Origin: Crassaminicella thermophila
GTDB lineage: Bacteria; Bacillota; Clostridia; Peptostreptococcales; Thermotaleaceae
Direction: 5' to 3'
DNA: 64,000 nucleotides
NCBI RefSeq assembly: GCF_008152325.1
Contig: NZ_CP042243.1
Span: 749,026 to 813,025, forward strand
This document shows, one piece after another, positions 49,121-57,676 of this stretch. Both the position numbers and the translations under genes were made by a program. The notes beneath the pieces are model-generated. The model did no database searches. It was not told the origin of the DNA and saw nothing but the letters and a program-made list of their open reading frames with translations. Position 1 is the first letter of the stretch. Each line of letters begins with the position of its first letter.

Positions 49121-49300
49121 TATAAATTTATTTTAGATAGTTCCTCTAATCTGATAAACGTTACCGCCTTGTTGCATATTCGAAGTACTAAACTTATTAG
49201 TCAACATCCAACTTATTCGTAATCTGTTTATCAGACAGAGGTGTCAGTCTTTCAAGTACGAGGTCTTACCTCAAGGAGACTACGACATCACTCTATCTAA
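49121..49300 (-). ncRNA. Candidate bridge RNA region of the IS110 element
   Basis: In IS110-family elements the non-coding stretch next to the recombinase gene encodes a structured bridge RNA that guides target choice. Here 180 bases precede the transposase start on the minus strand. They contain several short stems, for instance GATAAAC(49155 area)/GTTTATC (49228 area) and GAGGTAAGACCTC (centre near 49267). The location is right; the RNA itself is inferred. Confidence 0.4.
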
Positions 49301-49399
49301 TATTTTGATTATACTCTTTTTTGTATAATCTTTCAGCTAATAAAGGATTATAGGTTGCCTTTATTAACCTAAATATAGTATACAAGGAGATGAAAAATA

Positions 49400-50050
49400 A
49401 TGTCTAAATTAGTAAAAATTAAAACTTTAAAAACTGTAATGAAAGTTATAAGTGGTATTCGTATAGTAGGAAATAGTACAGAAATAAATATTGGAGGAAT
49501 AGATAATCCCATTATAAAAGAGCCATTAGAGGGTTACCCTTATATACCAGGTTCATCTTTAAAGGGGGTTATGAGGAGCTTAGCAGAAAAAAGTAAAGGT
49601 TTGGATAGTTTATGTGATTGTGATAATTGCAAAATATGTACATTATTCGGCTCAGCAAAAGCTGATAGTAAAAGCTTGAGAAGGCTAATTGTAAGAGATA
49701 GCTACTTAACGGAAAATAGCAAAAAGATTTTAGATAAATTTCTACCTTATGGAGCAGAAATAAAAAAAGAAAATACTATAAATAGAACAACTGGAAAAGC
49801 AACACCAAGAACCTTAGATAGAATCCCTAAGGGTGTTAGCTTTAATATTTATTTTACTATTAAGCTATACGAAAACGATAAAGAAGAAGATTATATAAGC
49901 TTTTTGAAAAGCTTGCTTAAGATGATAGAATTTTCAGGTATAGGCGGTTCTATTAGCAGAGGGTATGGACAAGTTTCTTTTTCAGAGCTTAAAATTGAAG
50001 ATACTTATGATATAGAAGAGGAACTTAATAAATATTTGAATAATAATTAA
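49400..50050 (+). CDS. csm3: Type III-A CRISPR backbone protein Csm3 (Cas7)
   Basis: A 216-residue RAMP protein that forms the effector backbone and cuts target RNA at six-base steps. The catalytic aspartate is D35 in NIGGIDNPIIKEP, followed by the family signature IPGSSLKGVMRSL. A cysteine group CDCDNCKICTLFGSA (about 73-87) matches the zinc site of Csm3. The glycine loop GIGGSISRGYGQV is near 180-192. ATG 49400 follows AAGGAGATG. It is the first cas gene after the IS insertion, and a new or internal promoter would be needed unless transcription reads through the element. Confidence 0.96.
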   Translation: MSKLVKIKTLKTVMKVISGIRIVGNSTEINIGGIDNPIIKEPLEGYPYIPGSSLKGVMRSLAEKSKGLDSLCDCDNCKICTLFGSAKADSKSLRRLIVRDSYLTENSKKILDKFLPYGAEIKKENTINRTTGKATPRTLDRIPKGVSFNIYFTIKLYENDKEEDYISFLKSLLKMIEFSGIGGSISRGYGQVSFSELKIEDTYDIEEELNKYLNNN

Positions 50051-50065
50051 GGGAAGGAAAGGATT

Positions 50066-50917
50066 ATGATATATAAAGCAAGATTTAAAATGAAAAATAT
50101 GGCTGTAAAGCTTATATCATCTGTTATATTTGGCAATATGGCTAGAGTACTCTTTGAATTATTTTCAGAAAATGATGCAAAAGCTTTGATACAAGATATG
50201 GTTGGTAAGGATTGCATGCTAATAAGTGATGCAGTTACAGAGGATATATTTAAAAAAAGTGGAAAAATAGCTAGTTGTGTAGAGGATTTAATAAATGGAA
50301 AAGAATATAGAGGGAAAGAATTGTTGAAGGTCAGAGAAGAATATAGGAAGTATAAAAATTTACTAAAAAAAGAAGAGGATAATACCACAGAGATTCCTAG
50401 AATTAGGGTAGGTATAGATAGAAGAACACTAAAAGCAGAAGATAAGAAATTGCATTATCAAAACGAATACTGGTCTAATAAAGATGTTATTTATAATATT
50501 TACATATATACAGAAAATGAGAAAGTTATAAAATTATTAGAAATTGTTTTTAATATTTTAGAAAGAACAGGGATTGGAACAGATACGACTATTGGCTGTG
50601 GAGCTATAGCCTTTATCAAGGAAGGGAAAAATATATTTAAAAAAGATGATACAATAAAGCTTGCTTTCAAAAAAGAAGGGGGCATAAATATAGCTTCTAC
50701 TATAGTAGATCAGAATTATTTAGTAGATATAGATATACAAAACTATGTTATAAATAGATATGATAGTAAATCTCCTAATATAAAAAAACCTCCTTACTAT
50801 TATATTGAAAGAGGATGCATTATTAATAAAGAAGAATATGTACCTCCACAGTTAAAGGAATATAAAGGAATATGGGTTTACAATTGTGTTTTTCCTGTGG
50901 AAAGGAGTAACAAATGA
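50066..50917 (+). CDS. csm4: Type III-A CRISPR protein Csm4 (Cas5)
   Basis: A 283-residue RAMP protein that caps the 5' end of the crRNA and contacts Cas10. The signatures are PRIRVGIDRRT near residue 113 and the glycine-rich GIGTDTTIGCGAIAF near 172-186. Start ATG 50066 has GGAAAGG upstream. It overlaps csm5 by four bases (ATGA), so csm4 and csm5 are translationally coupled. Confidence 0.93.
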   Translation: MIYKARFKMKNMAVKLISSVIFGNMARVLFELFSENDAKALIQDMVGKDCMLISDAVTEDIFKKSGKIASCVEDLINGKEYRGKELLKVREEYRKYKNLLKKEEDNTTEIPRIRVGIDRRTLKAEDKKLHYQNEYWSNKDVIYNIYIYTENEKVIKLLEIVFNILERTGIGTDTTIGCGAIAFIKEGKNIFKKDDTIKLAFKKEGGINIASTIVDQNYLVDIDIQNYVINRYDSKSPNIKKPPYYYIERGCIINKEEYVPPQLKEYKGIWVYNCVFPVERSNK

Positions 50918-51993
50918 TTTGGGGGAAGAAATATAATGTGTATCTAAAGCCGATTTCTCATGTATGTGTTGGTAGTGGAGAAGAATATCAGTCGTATGAG
51001 TATATAAGAGATACAAAAGAGAAAAAAATATATTTGCTAGATGATAATAAAATAATGGAGCTTATAAGAGAAGGCATTATAAAAGTCGAAGATATTGATG
51101 TTGGACTGAAAGAGCTTTTAAATATTATTAAGGAAAAAGACATTTTACATAGGTTTAAATCAGCATATATAGATAATTGTAATAAACTTGTAATAAAAAA
51201 GTTTTATAAAACTTTAAGTATAGTAGATGATGAAAAAATAGAGTATATAGCTACAATACCTGCATCTACTATAAAAGGACTAATAAGAAGTGGATATGAC
51301 AGCTATATAATTAAAGTAAAAAATAAAAAAATTAGATATAAATATATTAGAAAAGTAGAGAAAGACCAAAATAATAAGTCTAAAATGAAATATAAATTAA
51401 AAGGGATATGCAATGAAAAAAAGCTTTTAGATAATAATAATGCTTTTGAAAATAATTTATTAGAAAAAAATTTAGATCAGCTTTTTTCAAAAATAAAGGT
51501 AAACGATTTATTTATCTCTGAAGATAAATTTTTAAATATAAAAAAAGCTCATAGATACAATAGGAAAAAGTGTAAAACTGTAATATCAAGCTATTATGAA
51601 GCTGTAGATAGTGAAGCTACTTTTTATGGAAGCATACAGCTACAAGATGATGAAAGTATTTTAATGAATGCTATAAAAGGACTGAAAGAACTTGCAACTT
51701 CAAACATAAAGGTTGAAAGAAAACTATTGAAAGAAGTTGTAGAGAAATGTTTTTATGAAAAATTGGAAGAAGAAAACAGAAAAGAGTATCAAGCTGTAGT
51801 AAAGATAGGTTTTGGCGGACTAATTGGAAAAACCTTTGTAAGCTATGATGAAAAAAGTAATGAAAGATATGATGATGAGTTTTTACCATATACAATATTG
51901 ACTACAGAAAGCAGTTATAAGTATGGTAAGTTTAAAAAACAAAAACCGATGGGATGGGCAGTATTAACAATAAAGGAAAATAAGGAAGATTAG
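50914..51993 (+). CDS. csm5: Type III-A CRISPR protein Csm5
   Basis: A 359-residue RAMP protein at the 3' end of the crRNA, needed for crRNA maturation. The N-terminus (YNVYLKPISHVCVGSGEEYQ) and IPASTIKGLIRSGYDSYI near 110-127 are typical, and the C-terminal end MGWAVLTIKE completes the fold. Overlaps csm4 by four bases. The lysine-rich insertion at about 140-215 is longer than in short family members. Confidence 0.92.
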   Translation: MIWGKKYNVYLKPISHVCVGSGEEYQSYEYIRDTKEKKIYLLDDNKIMELIREGIIKVEDIDVGLKELLNIIKEKDILHRFKSAYIDNCNKLVIKKFYKTLSIVDDEKIEYIATIPASTIKGLIRSGYDSYIIKVKNKKIRYKYIRKVEKDQNNKSKMKYKLKGICNEKKLLDNNNAFENNLLEKNLDQLFSKIKVNDLFISEDKFLNIKKAHRYNRKKCKTVISSYYEAVDSEATFYGSIQLQDDESILMNAIKGLKELATSNIKVERKLLKEVVEKCFYEKLEEENRKEYQAVVKIGFGGLIGKTFVSYDEKSNERYDDEFLPYTILTTESSYKYGKFKKQKPMGWAVLTIKENKED

Positions 51994-52032
51994 ATGTACT
52001 AGTTTATGTTTTTTATATAGGGGAGATTGAAA

Positions 52033-52791
52033 ATGAAATTAAAAATAATTTTGCAAGCAAAGGAATTTTTTGCATTACCTATAAACTATAATCATATGCT
52101 ACAAAACAAAATATTAGAACTACTAAATAAAAAAAATTCGAATTTTTTACATAACGAAGGATATAAAGTGAAATGGAAAAGCTTTAAATTGTTTAATTTT
52201 TCTAGTTTAGAGGTAGAAAAAAAGAAAATATGTAAAAATAAAATTTTTGTATATCCAGGAAAAGTTATACTAGGGATATCTAGTGCAGATGAAAACTTTA
52301 TATTTGATTTTATTGATGGGATAATAACAAATAAAGGGATAGATTTTAAAGAAGGAAAGCTCGATTTAGTAAGTATATTTTCAAGTAAAGAATTAAACGG
52401 AAATAAGCTGGTTGTATTTGCTAAAACGCCTATAGTAGTGACAAAGCCTTATTCAGAAAAAGCGATAGATTTTTTTACACCAAGAGATGCTGAATACTTA
52501 GCTTCTATAGAAAAAAATTTAAAAGACAAGTATGAAGCTTTTTATAATAAAAAGTATGACAAAGAGCTAGAAATAGAAATAATGGATGAATCGAAAGTAT
52601 ATAAAAAAATAAGAAAGTATAAAAAATGGGTATATGAGGGCTACATAATGGGGGTAATTTTGAATGGAAATAATGATATACTAAATTTAGCTTATAAAAC
52701 AGGATTAGGTTCTAAAAATGCTCAGGGTTTTGGATTTGTAGAAACATTTTCATCATTAAATAGTTTGAAAAACTATATAAAAGTTGTATGA
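52033..52791 (+). CDS. cas6: CRISPR pre-crRNA endoribonuclease Cas6
   Basis: A 252-residue RAMP endonuclease that cuts the repeat RNA. The C-terminal glycine-rich loop TGLGSKNAQGFGFVE (about 230-244) is diagnostic. A possible catalytic histidine is in NYNHMLQNKI near the N-terminus. ATG 52033 is chosen, seven bases after AGGGGAGA; the TTG at 52027 is too near that site. It ends 185 bases before the first repeat, consistent with Cas6 serving the adjacent array. Confidence 0.94.
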   Translation: MKLKIILQAKEFFALPINYNHMLQNKILELLNKKNSNFLHNEGYKVKWKSFKLFNFSSLEVEKKKICKNKIFVYPGKVILGISSADENFIFDFIDGIITNKGIDFKEGKLDLVSIFSSKELNGNKLVVFAKTPIVVTKPYSEKAIDFFTPRDAEYLASIEKNLKDKYEAFYNKKYDKELEIEIMDESKVYKKIRKYKKWVYEGYIMGVILNGNNDILNLAYKTGLGSKNAQGFGFVETFSSLNSLKNYIKVV

Positions 52792-52976
52792 TATTGCAGT
52801 AAGCCAATATTTTTTTTAAAAGCCTGTATTTAAGTCATACCAATTGATAGATATATATTTTTCAAAAAATCAAAAAACACTATCTGAGGTTTACTGCAAA
52901 AAGTGTTTGTTTCAGAATAATAGAAAAAGTTGAAAAGTAGTGTTTTCAGTCGGTATATTGAGTATATAAATTTGGG
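52792..52976 (+). promoter_or_regulatory. CRISPR leader, with an inverted repeat
   Basis: AT-rich 185-base stretch between cas6 and the first repeat. It holds TTGCAGTAAGCC (52794-52805) facing GGTTTACTGCAA (52888-52899), eleven of twelve pairs, and a nearby AAACACT/AGTGTTT pair. The degenerate repeat at the far end of the array confirms that the leader is on this side. Confidence 0.65.
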
Positions 52977-53734
52977 GTTTCATAGTTCCTATAAGGAAGT
53001 GGAATATGGCAAAAAATAAGCAGACGCTGAAGCAATGCTCTGGTTTCATAGTTCCTATAAGGAAGTGGAATATTTTTTACTCTCAATAATTCAACAGAAT
53101 TAATATTCGGTTTCATAGTTCCTATAAGGAAGTGGAATTTTTCTAGCACGATATGAGCATTGCCATTACTATCAAAGGTTTCATAGTTCCTATAAGGAAG
53201 TGGAATTAGCTAATTTTTCACCTTCAAATTCTTCTACAATTTGGGTTTCATAGTTCCTATAAGGAAGTGGAATTTACGAGAGATGAGTATTTAGAGTTAT
53301 TGAAAAGAGAGTTTCATAGTTCCTATAAGGAAGTGGAATTTTTATTTGATTTATCTATTGCCCCTATTGTTATTACGTTTCATAGTTCCTATAAGGAAGT
53401 GGAATATTAATAGTTGAAGGTTCACATTTCATTAATTTTGCGTTTCATAGTTCCTATAAGGAAGTGGAAATTAGGATTCGTTTTTCTAAGCTGATCAAAT
53501 CTATGAGGTTTCATAGTTCCTATAAGGAAGTGGAAATTATATTCTTAAAATTTTATATAACAACAACTATATGTTTCATAGTTCCTATAAGGAAGTGGAA
53601 TAAAGGAATGACAAGGTCAATTTCTTCTGTGTACGGCTCGTTTCATAGTTCCTATAAGGAAGTGGAATATTACATTGGCTATATCTTTTGCTACACTCGG
53701 TTTTTCGTTTCATAGTTCCTATAAGGAAGAGAAG
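52977..53734 (+). CRISPR. CRISPR array, 12 repeats and 11 spacers
   Basis: A 28-base repeat, GTTTCATAGTTCC(T) then TATAAGGAAGTGGAA, usually followed by T, begins at 52977, 53043, 53110, 53178, 53245, 53311, 53377, 53442, 53508, 53573, 53640 and 53707. The first eleven are identical over 28 bases; the last diverges after GGAAG, marking the leader-distal end. Spacers are 37-40 bases and all different. The inner TTCCTATAAGGAA is a perfect palindrome that can fold for Cas6. It lies immediately downstream of cas6. No spacer could be assigned to a source by eye. Confidence 0.98.
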
Positions 53735-54182
53735 TTTTTCGATAGATGCTTGGAAATACCAGTTTCTCAGATGATTTTATTAGACGATTTATTAAAAGCA
53801 AATCAGCTCTTAGTGTAAAAGTATTATAGAAAAAAGTTGTAAATATTTGCTACATGTGATATACTACATAAGTTGGTTTATTATTTAGATTAATATGGGT
53901 AGTGTATAACCAAGTAATTTTTACAATAATCTTATCATTATTTTCAAAATTATTATGGAGATGCTTTTCAGCAAATATCTAAGTGTACAAGAACTTAGAT
54001 ATTTTTTTATACTAAAAATCCGTAGACCTATTCTTAAAATCCCTATAAAAAGTAACTAAATAACCGATTGTTATGCACATATGGTTGATATGTTAGTTTT
54101 TGTTTTGTAATAGATGCTAAGAATCGGATAGTGGCTTAAGATAAATAATATACGAACAAAAAATCTTAAAGGGGGTGTCTTG
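53735..54182 (+). other. Gene-free stretch after the array, with a terminator
   Basis: About 450 bases with no credible gene. A short open stretch in frame after the last repeat reads EIPVSQMILLDDLLKANQ and stops; it matches nothing I know. A perfect terminator, AAATATCTAAGT (53973-53984) with ACTTAGATATTT (53993-54004) and T-rich tail, probably ends the pre-crRNA. Confidence 0.6.
53973..54009 (+). terminator. Terminator downstream of the CRISPR array
   Basis: Twelve-pair perfect stem with an eight-base loop, followed by TTTTTTT. Confidence 0.85.
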
Positions 54183-54722
54183 ATGACACAAAGTATAATA
54201 TTTGCACTTATAGGTGTGTTTTTAATAACAGCTTTTACTAATGTTTTAGCAACATTAAAAACTATTTTGATATCAAAAAAAATTATGAATCCTGTATATT
54301 TTTTGGTATTTTTAGACGCTATGATTTTTGCAACGATCGTTGCGAAAATGACTAGTTCAAAGGGAATTCATTTTACAATTGCATATGCATTAGGAAAGAC
54401 AATGGGTGTTTTTATTGGTGGTAAAATTGAAGAACGTTTGGCACTTGGTATTTTTGAAGTAGATGTATTTTTCAACAACAAGAATAAGATGATTCAAATA
54501 GCAGAAAAACTTAGAGAAGCAGGCTATACTGTCAATAATTTTCTAGCACGAGGCAATAATGGATACAAAAGGTATAAAGTTGAAGTCGTAATTAAGAGAA
54601 AAGAATTTAATGTGCTTGAGGATATTATGGATGCATGTGGCGTTCATAATCCAACCTTAAAAATTAAAAATGTAAACAAGATAAATGGTAAAATTACTAC
54701 AACAAGGATTAAAGCAGTTTAA
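54183..54722 (+). CDS. DUF5698/DUF2179 family membrane protein (UPF0316-like)
   Basis: A 179-residue protein with three N-terminal membrane helices (to about residue 85; FALIGVFLITAFTNVLATLKTI is the first) and a cytoplasmic DUF2179 domain (about 95-165, IQIAEKLREAGYTVNNFLARG). ATG 54183 is preferred over TTG 54180 because AAAGGGGGTG precedes it at the right distance. The family's function is unknown. It separates the CRISPR and Ssp loci and looks like a housekeeping gene caught between them. Confidence 0.87.
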   Translation: MTQSIIFALIGVFLITAFTNVLATLKTILISKKIMNPVYFLVFLDAMIFATIVAKMTSSKGIHFTIAYALGKTMGVFIGGKIEERLALGIFEVDVFFNNKNKMIQIAEKLREAGYTVNNFLARGNNGYKRYKVEVVIKRKEFNVLEDIMDACGVHNPTLKIKNVNKINGKITTTRIKAV

Positions 54723-54891
54723 ATAATAAGGTTGTAAAAAAGAAGTTAAGAGAAAGGAAGATAGAGTACTTCTATATGAAGGAAATGTCTTCTTTTTGAT
54801 TTTATTACTATAGTTTTATCTGAATAAGTTAAGTAACAGGGAAGCTAATAGGCAAAAAAATTTTTACAATATTATCTAAAATAAAGAAATT

Positions 54892-54938
54892 TTGCAGACA
54901 ATGATTGGTTATATTATAATAAAAGAGAACAAATGTTC
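54892..54938 (+). promoter_or_regulatory. Promoter of the Ssp operon with a LexA (SOS) box-like site
   Basis: TTGCAG (54892-54897) and TATAAT (54915-54920) are 17 bases apart. Directly after, GAACAAATGTTC (54927-54938) fits the Gram-positive SOS box GAAC-N4-GTTC and the fuller CGAACRNRYGTTYG pattern except at its outer bases. It covers the expected transcription start. A second weaker TATAAT is at 54973. The 299-base gap before sspD also contains a possible stem of AAAAGAAG with CTTCTTTT near 54737-54797. Confidence 0.6.
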
Positions 54939-55021
54939 TAGGATGCCTATTCAATAATATTTAAACATATGATATAATGAACTGTTAAAGAGTGCACAAA
55001 TTGATCTGAAGGAGGTATATC

Positions 55022-56764
55022 ATGTGGTGCAAAATATGCAATAAGATTGTTAATGATAAAAAATGCCCTGATTGTGGGAATAGAACACAAGAAGATATAC
55101 CTATAAAAGTATATTGGTGTGATACATGTAGCATACCGATAATAAAAGAAGTAAATGATAAAACAATACATCAATGTCCTCTATGTGAGGATGAGATAAA
55201 ATATATTGGAAAAGATTTAAGACCAGTTTTTCCTGAAGAAAGATTATTAATAGAAGTATTAAAGGACAAGCCATTAAAATATAAAGATGCTTCAGTGTGG
55301 AGTAGCGCAAATAGATATTATATAAATGGTAGTAGATATAGGATATCCACTAAAGAAATGAAGGAAGCAAACCCTAATAAGATAAGAAATCAAATATTAA
55401 AGTATCAAGAGAAAAATAAAAATACATACAATGGATTTTATGAAATTATTAAAAAATTTATAAAAGCTAATAAAGAAAGACTAAATAAGTTGAAAAATGA
55501 AGCACATTCATTTATACAAAAATCACGTGAAGGATATAAAGATATACAAGTTATTGTGTCTTTTTCTGGAGGAAAAGACTCAACTGTTGTTTCGGATTTA
55601 GTAATGAAAGCATTAAGCAATCCTAAAATTGTGCATATTTTTGGAAATACTACATTGGAATTTCCATTAACGATAGAATATAAAGATAGGTTTAGAAAAA
55701 ATAATCCTAAGACGATTCTAAGAGAAGCGAAAAATACAGATCAAGAATTTTATACAGTATGTGATGAAATAGGTCCACCTAGTCGTGTAATGAGATGGTG
55801 TTGTACCATGTTCAAAACTGGACCTATCAATAGAGTTATAAGTTCTATATTTAGGGAAAAATCGGTACTTACATTTTATGGAATCAGAAAGTTTGAATCT
55901 ACAAGTCGTAGTAAATATGATAGGATTTATGATAGTCCTAAAATATTAAAGCAAAAAGTTGCTGCACCTATCTTTAATTGGAGAGATATAGACCTGTGGT
56001 TGTATATGCTAGCAGAAAACTTAGATTTTAACGATGCTTATAGATTAGGATATGATAGAGTGGGATGTTGGTGTTGTCCTAACAATAGTGAGCGTTCGCA
56101 TTTTTTAAATGAAATTTATATGCCGGATCAAACAAAAAAATGGAGAAATTATCTAATCGATTTTGCTAAAAAAATAGGAAAGCCAGATCCTGAGGTTTAT
56201 GTTGATAGTGGTAATTGGAAAGCTAGACAAGGTGGATATGGTGTAGATGCTGCAAAAGATGTTAAAATTGTATATACAAATTGTACAACAGAAGTAAATG
56301 CAAAAATATACAGTTTAAATAGACCATTAAGTGATGAATTTTATAATCTATTTATACCATTTGGAAAAGTTTCAAAGGAATTAGGAAGAAAGTTAATAGG
56401 TGAAGTTTTGGTATTACATCCTAAAACTAATATTCCTATTATTTCAATACAACCATTTAAGACAGATGAGTATGAAACGTCTGTAAAAATTCAAACATTA
56501 AATGTAAAAGATTATGATAAAGTACAACGTATGATTTCCTATCAAGTAAGAAAATATAATGCTTGTAAGAAATGCTTAGGTTGTGAAACAGTTTGTATAT
56601 ATAGAGCAATCAAGGTAGGAAATGATGGTTATAAAATTGATGAGAATAAATGTAAAAGATGTATGAAATGTGTTACAGCAAAACATCTTGAGTATGGATG
56701 TTTAATGGGGAAATATTTATTCACAGCATCAAGTTCTGAGGAGGATAATTGGAGTGAAATTTAG
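55022..56764 (+). CDS. sspD: PAPS-reductase/ATP-pyrophosphatase-like SspD, with zinc-ribbon and ferredoxin extensions
   Basis: A 580-residue protein in the position of the adenylating enzyme of DNA phosphorothioation. Order of parts: zinc ribbons C3/C6/C15/C18 and C33/C36/C52/C55; the PP-loop SGGKDST at about 181-187 that binds ATP; cysteines in MRWCCTMFK and VGCWCCPNNSERSHF that could hold a cluster; and a C-terminal ferredoxin-like part with CKKCLGCETVC and CKRCMKC (about 515-552). The PAPS-reductase core alone is expected in Ssp and Dnd systems; the terminal additions resemble archaeal-type PAPS reductase relatives. ATG follows AAGGAGG. It overlaps the DUF4007 gene by 11 bases. Confidence 0.82.
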   Translation: MWCKICNKIVNDKKCPDCGNRTQEDIPIKVYWCDTCSIPIIKEVNDKTIHQCPLCEDEIKYIGKDLRPVFPEERLLIEVLKDKPLKYKDASVWSSANRYYINGSRYRISTKEMKEANPNKIRNQILKYQEKNKNTYNGFYEIIKKFIKANKERLNKLKNEAHSFIQKSREGYKDIQVIVSFSGGKDSTVVSDLVMKALSNPKIVHIFGNTTLEFPLTIEYKDRFRKNNPKTILREAKNTDQEFYTVCDEIGPPSRVMRWCCTMFKTGPINRVISSIFREKSVLTFYGIRKFESTSRSKYDRIYDSPKILKQKVAAPIFNWRDIDLWLYMLAENLDFNDAYRLGYDRVGCWCCPNNSERSHFLNEIYMPDQTKKWRNYLIDFAKKIGKPDPEVYVDSGNWKARQGGYGVDAAKDVKIVYTNCTTEVNAKIYSLNRPLSDEFYNLFIPFGKVSKELGRKLIGEVLVLHPKTNIPIISIQPFKTDEYETSVKIQTLNVKDYDKVQRMISYQVRKYNACKKCLGCETVCIYRAIKVGNDGYKIDENKCKRCMKCVTAKHLEYGCLMGKYLFTASSSEEDNWSEI

Positions 56765-57623
56765 AGCACATGAAACTTTTTTTATAAGAAAAGGATGGCT
56801 TTACAAAGGACTAAAGCATGTAAAAAATAATGCTAAGATTTTTGTAGATAAAAATACTAAACCTACTGATGTTTTAGGAATAGGAACAAATATGGTAAAG
56901 GCGTTGAGATATTGGATGCAGGCGGTAGGTTTAACAGAAGAGAAAAGGAAAGGAAATACAAGATATCAAGAAGTTACTTCTTTTGGAGATATTGTATGGG
57001 CTAATGATAGATATATGGAAGAAGATGGAACTTTGTGGTTTTTACATTATAAACTAGCAACAAATAAGAAATTAGCCACTACATGGTATTGGTTTTTTAA
57101 TGAGTTTAATGTAAAAGAGTTTAGTAAGGATGATTTTGTTACATCTTTAGATGGATATGTAAAATATAATGAAGATGGGGGAGAAGTTTCATTAAGTTCA
57201 TTAGAAGATGACTATAATTGTCTAATAAATACGTATATTTCAAGGAAAAAGTTAAGTCCAGATAAGGTTTCTCCAGAAAATACAATTGATTGTCCCTTAG
57301 GAGGGATAAATTTATTAGATATTATTGATAAAAAGAATAGAATTATCAAGAAGATAACTCTACGTAAAGATGCTATTCATCCATTAATTCTTTTAGCTGT
57401 TATAGTAGATCAATATGAGAATAGCGAGAATAAAAATGATTCTAAAGAAGTAAAAATTTCAAGCTTATTAAATGACCATTGTAATATAGGAAAGATATTT
57501 AACATGGATCTAAATATTTTGAATTACTATTTAGATAAACTACAAGAAATGAAATATATTAGAGTAATTCGAACAGCTGGTCTAGATGTTGTCAAAAATA
57601 GATACGGATTTAGATACAAATGA
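56754..57623 (+). CDS. sspB: DUF4007 protein SspB
   Basis: A 289-residue protein whose start, KFRAHETFFIRKGWLYKGL, and later GIGTNMVKALRYWMQAVGL are typical of DUF4007. In the Ssp system the DUF4007 protein SspB nicks DNA so that sulfur can be placed at the break. GTG 56754 lies inside the end of sspD with GAGGAGG upstream, giving tight coupling to that gene. A DUF4007 gene beside a PAPS-reductase relative, a large ATPase and a cysteine desulfurase is the pattern of Ssp phosphorothioation. Confidence 0.85.
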   Translation: MKFRAHETFFIRKGWLYKGLKHVKNNAKIFVDKNTKPTDVLGIGTNMVKALRYWMQAVGLTEEKRKGNTRYQEVTSFGDIVWANDRYMEEDGTLWFLHYKLATNKKLATTWYWFFNEFNVKEFSKDDFVTSLDGYVKYNEDGGEVSLSSLEDDYNCLINTYISRKKLSPDKVSPENTIDCPLGGINLLDIIDKKNRIIKKITLRKDAIHPLILLAVIVDQYENSENKNDSKEVKISSLLNDHCNIGKIFNMDLNILNYYLDKLQEMKYIRVIRTAGLDVVKNRYGFRYK

Positions 57624-57676
57624 TATTTTAAAAAAATACTATGATGAAATAAATTTGGTAGGATTGAGGGGAGAAA

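Larger units (their letters stand above)
47830..49300 (-). mobile_element. IS110-family insertion between csm2 and csm3 (approximate ends)
   Basis: The csm2-csm3 gap of 1.6 kb is filled by an IS110-type element in reverse orientation: transposase gene 47901-49120 and about 180 bases of non-coding DNA ahead of it. IS110 elements carry a DEDD recombinase and no clear inverted repeats, so exact ends cannot be placed; the stated limits are estimates. It separates cas10-csm2 from csm3-csm4-csm5-cas6 without breaking a csm gene. Confidence 0.8.

Noticed and set aside
52946-53715. Open frames 52946-53149 (-) and 53464-53715 (+) with repeated HSSYKEVE-like residues
   Set aside because: They are translations of CRISPR repeats and spacers and have no ribosome sites.
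53138-54555. Spacer 3 shares TTTTCTAGCACGA with the DUF5698 gene at about 54540, suggesting self-targeting
   Set aside because: Only 13 bases match, which is expected by chance in AT-rich DNA of this size, and the flanks disagree.
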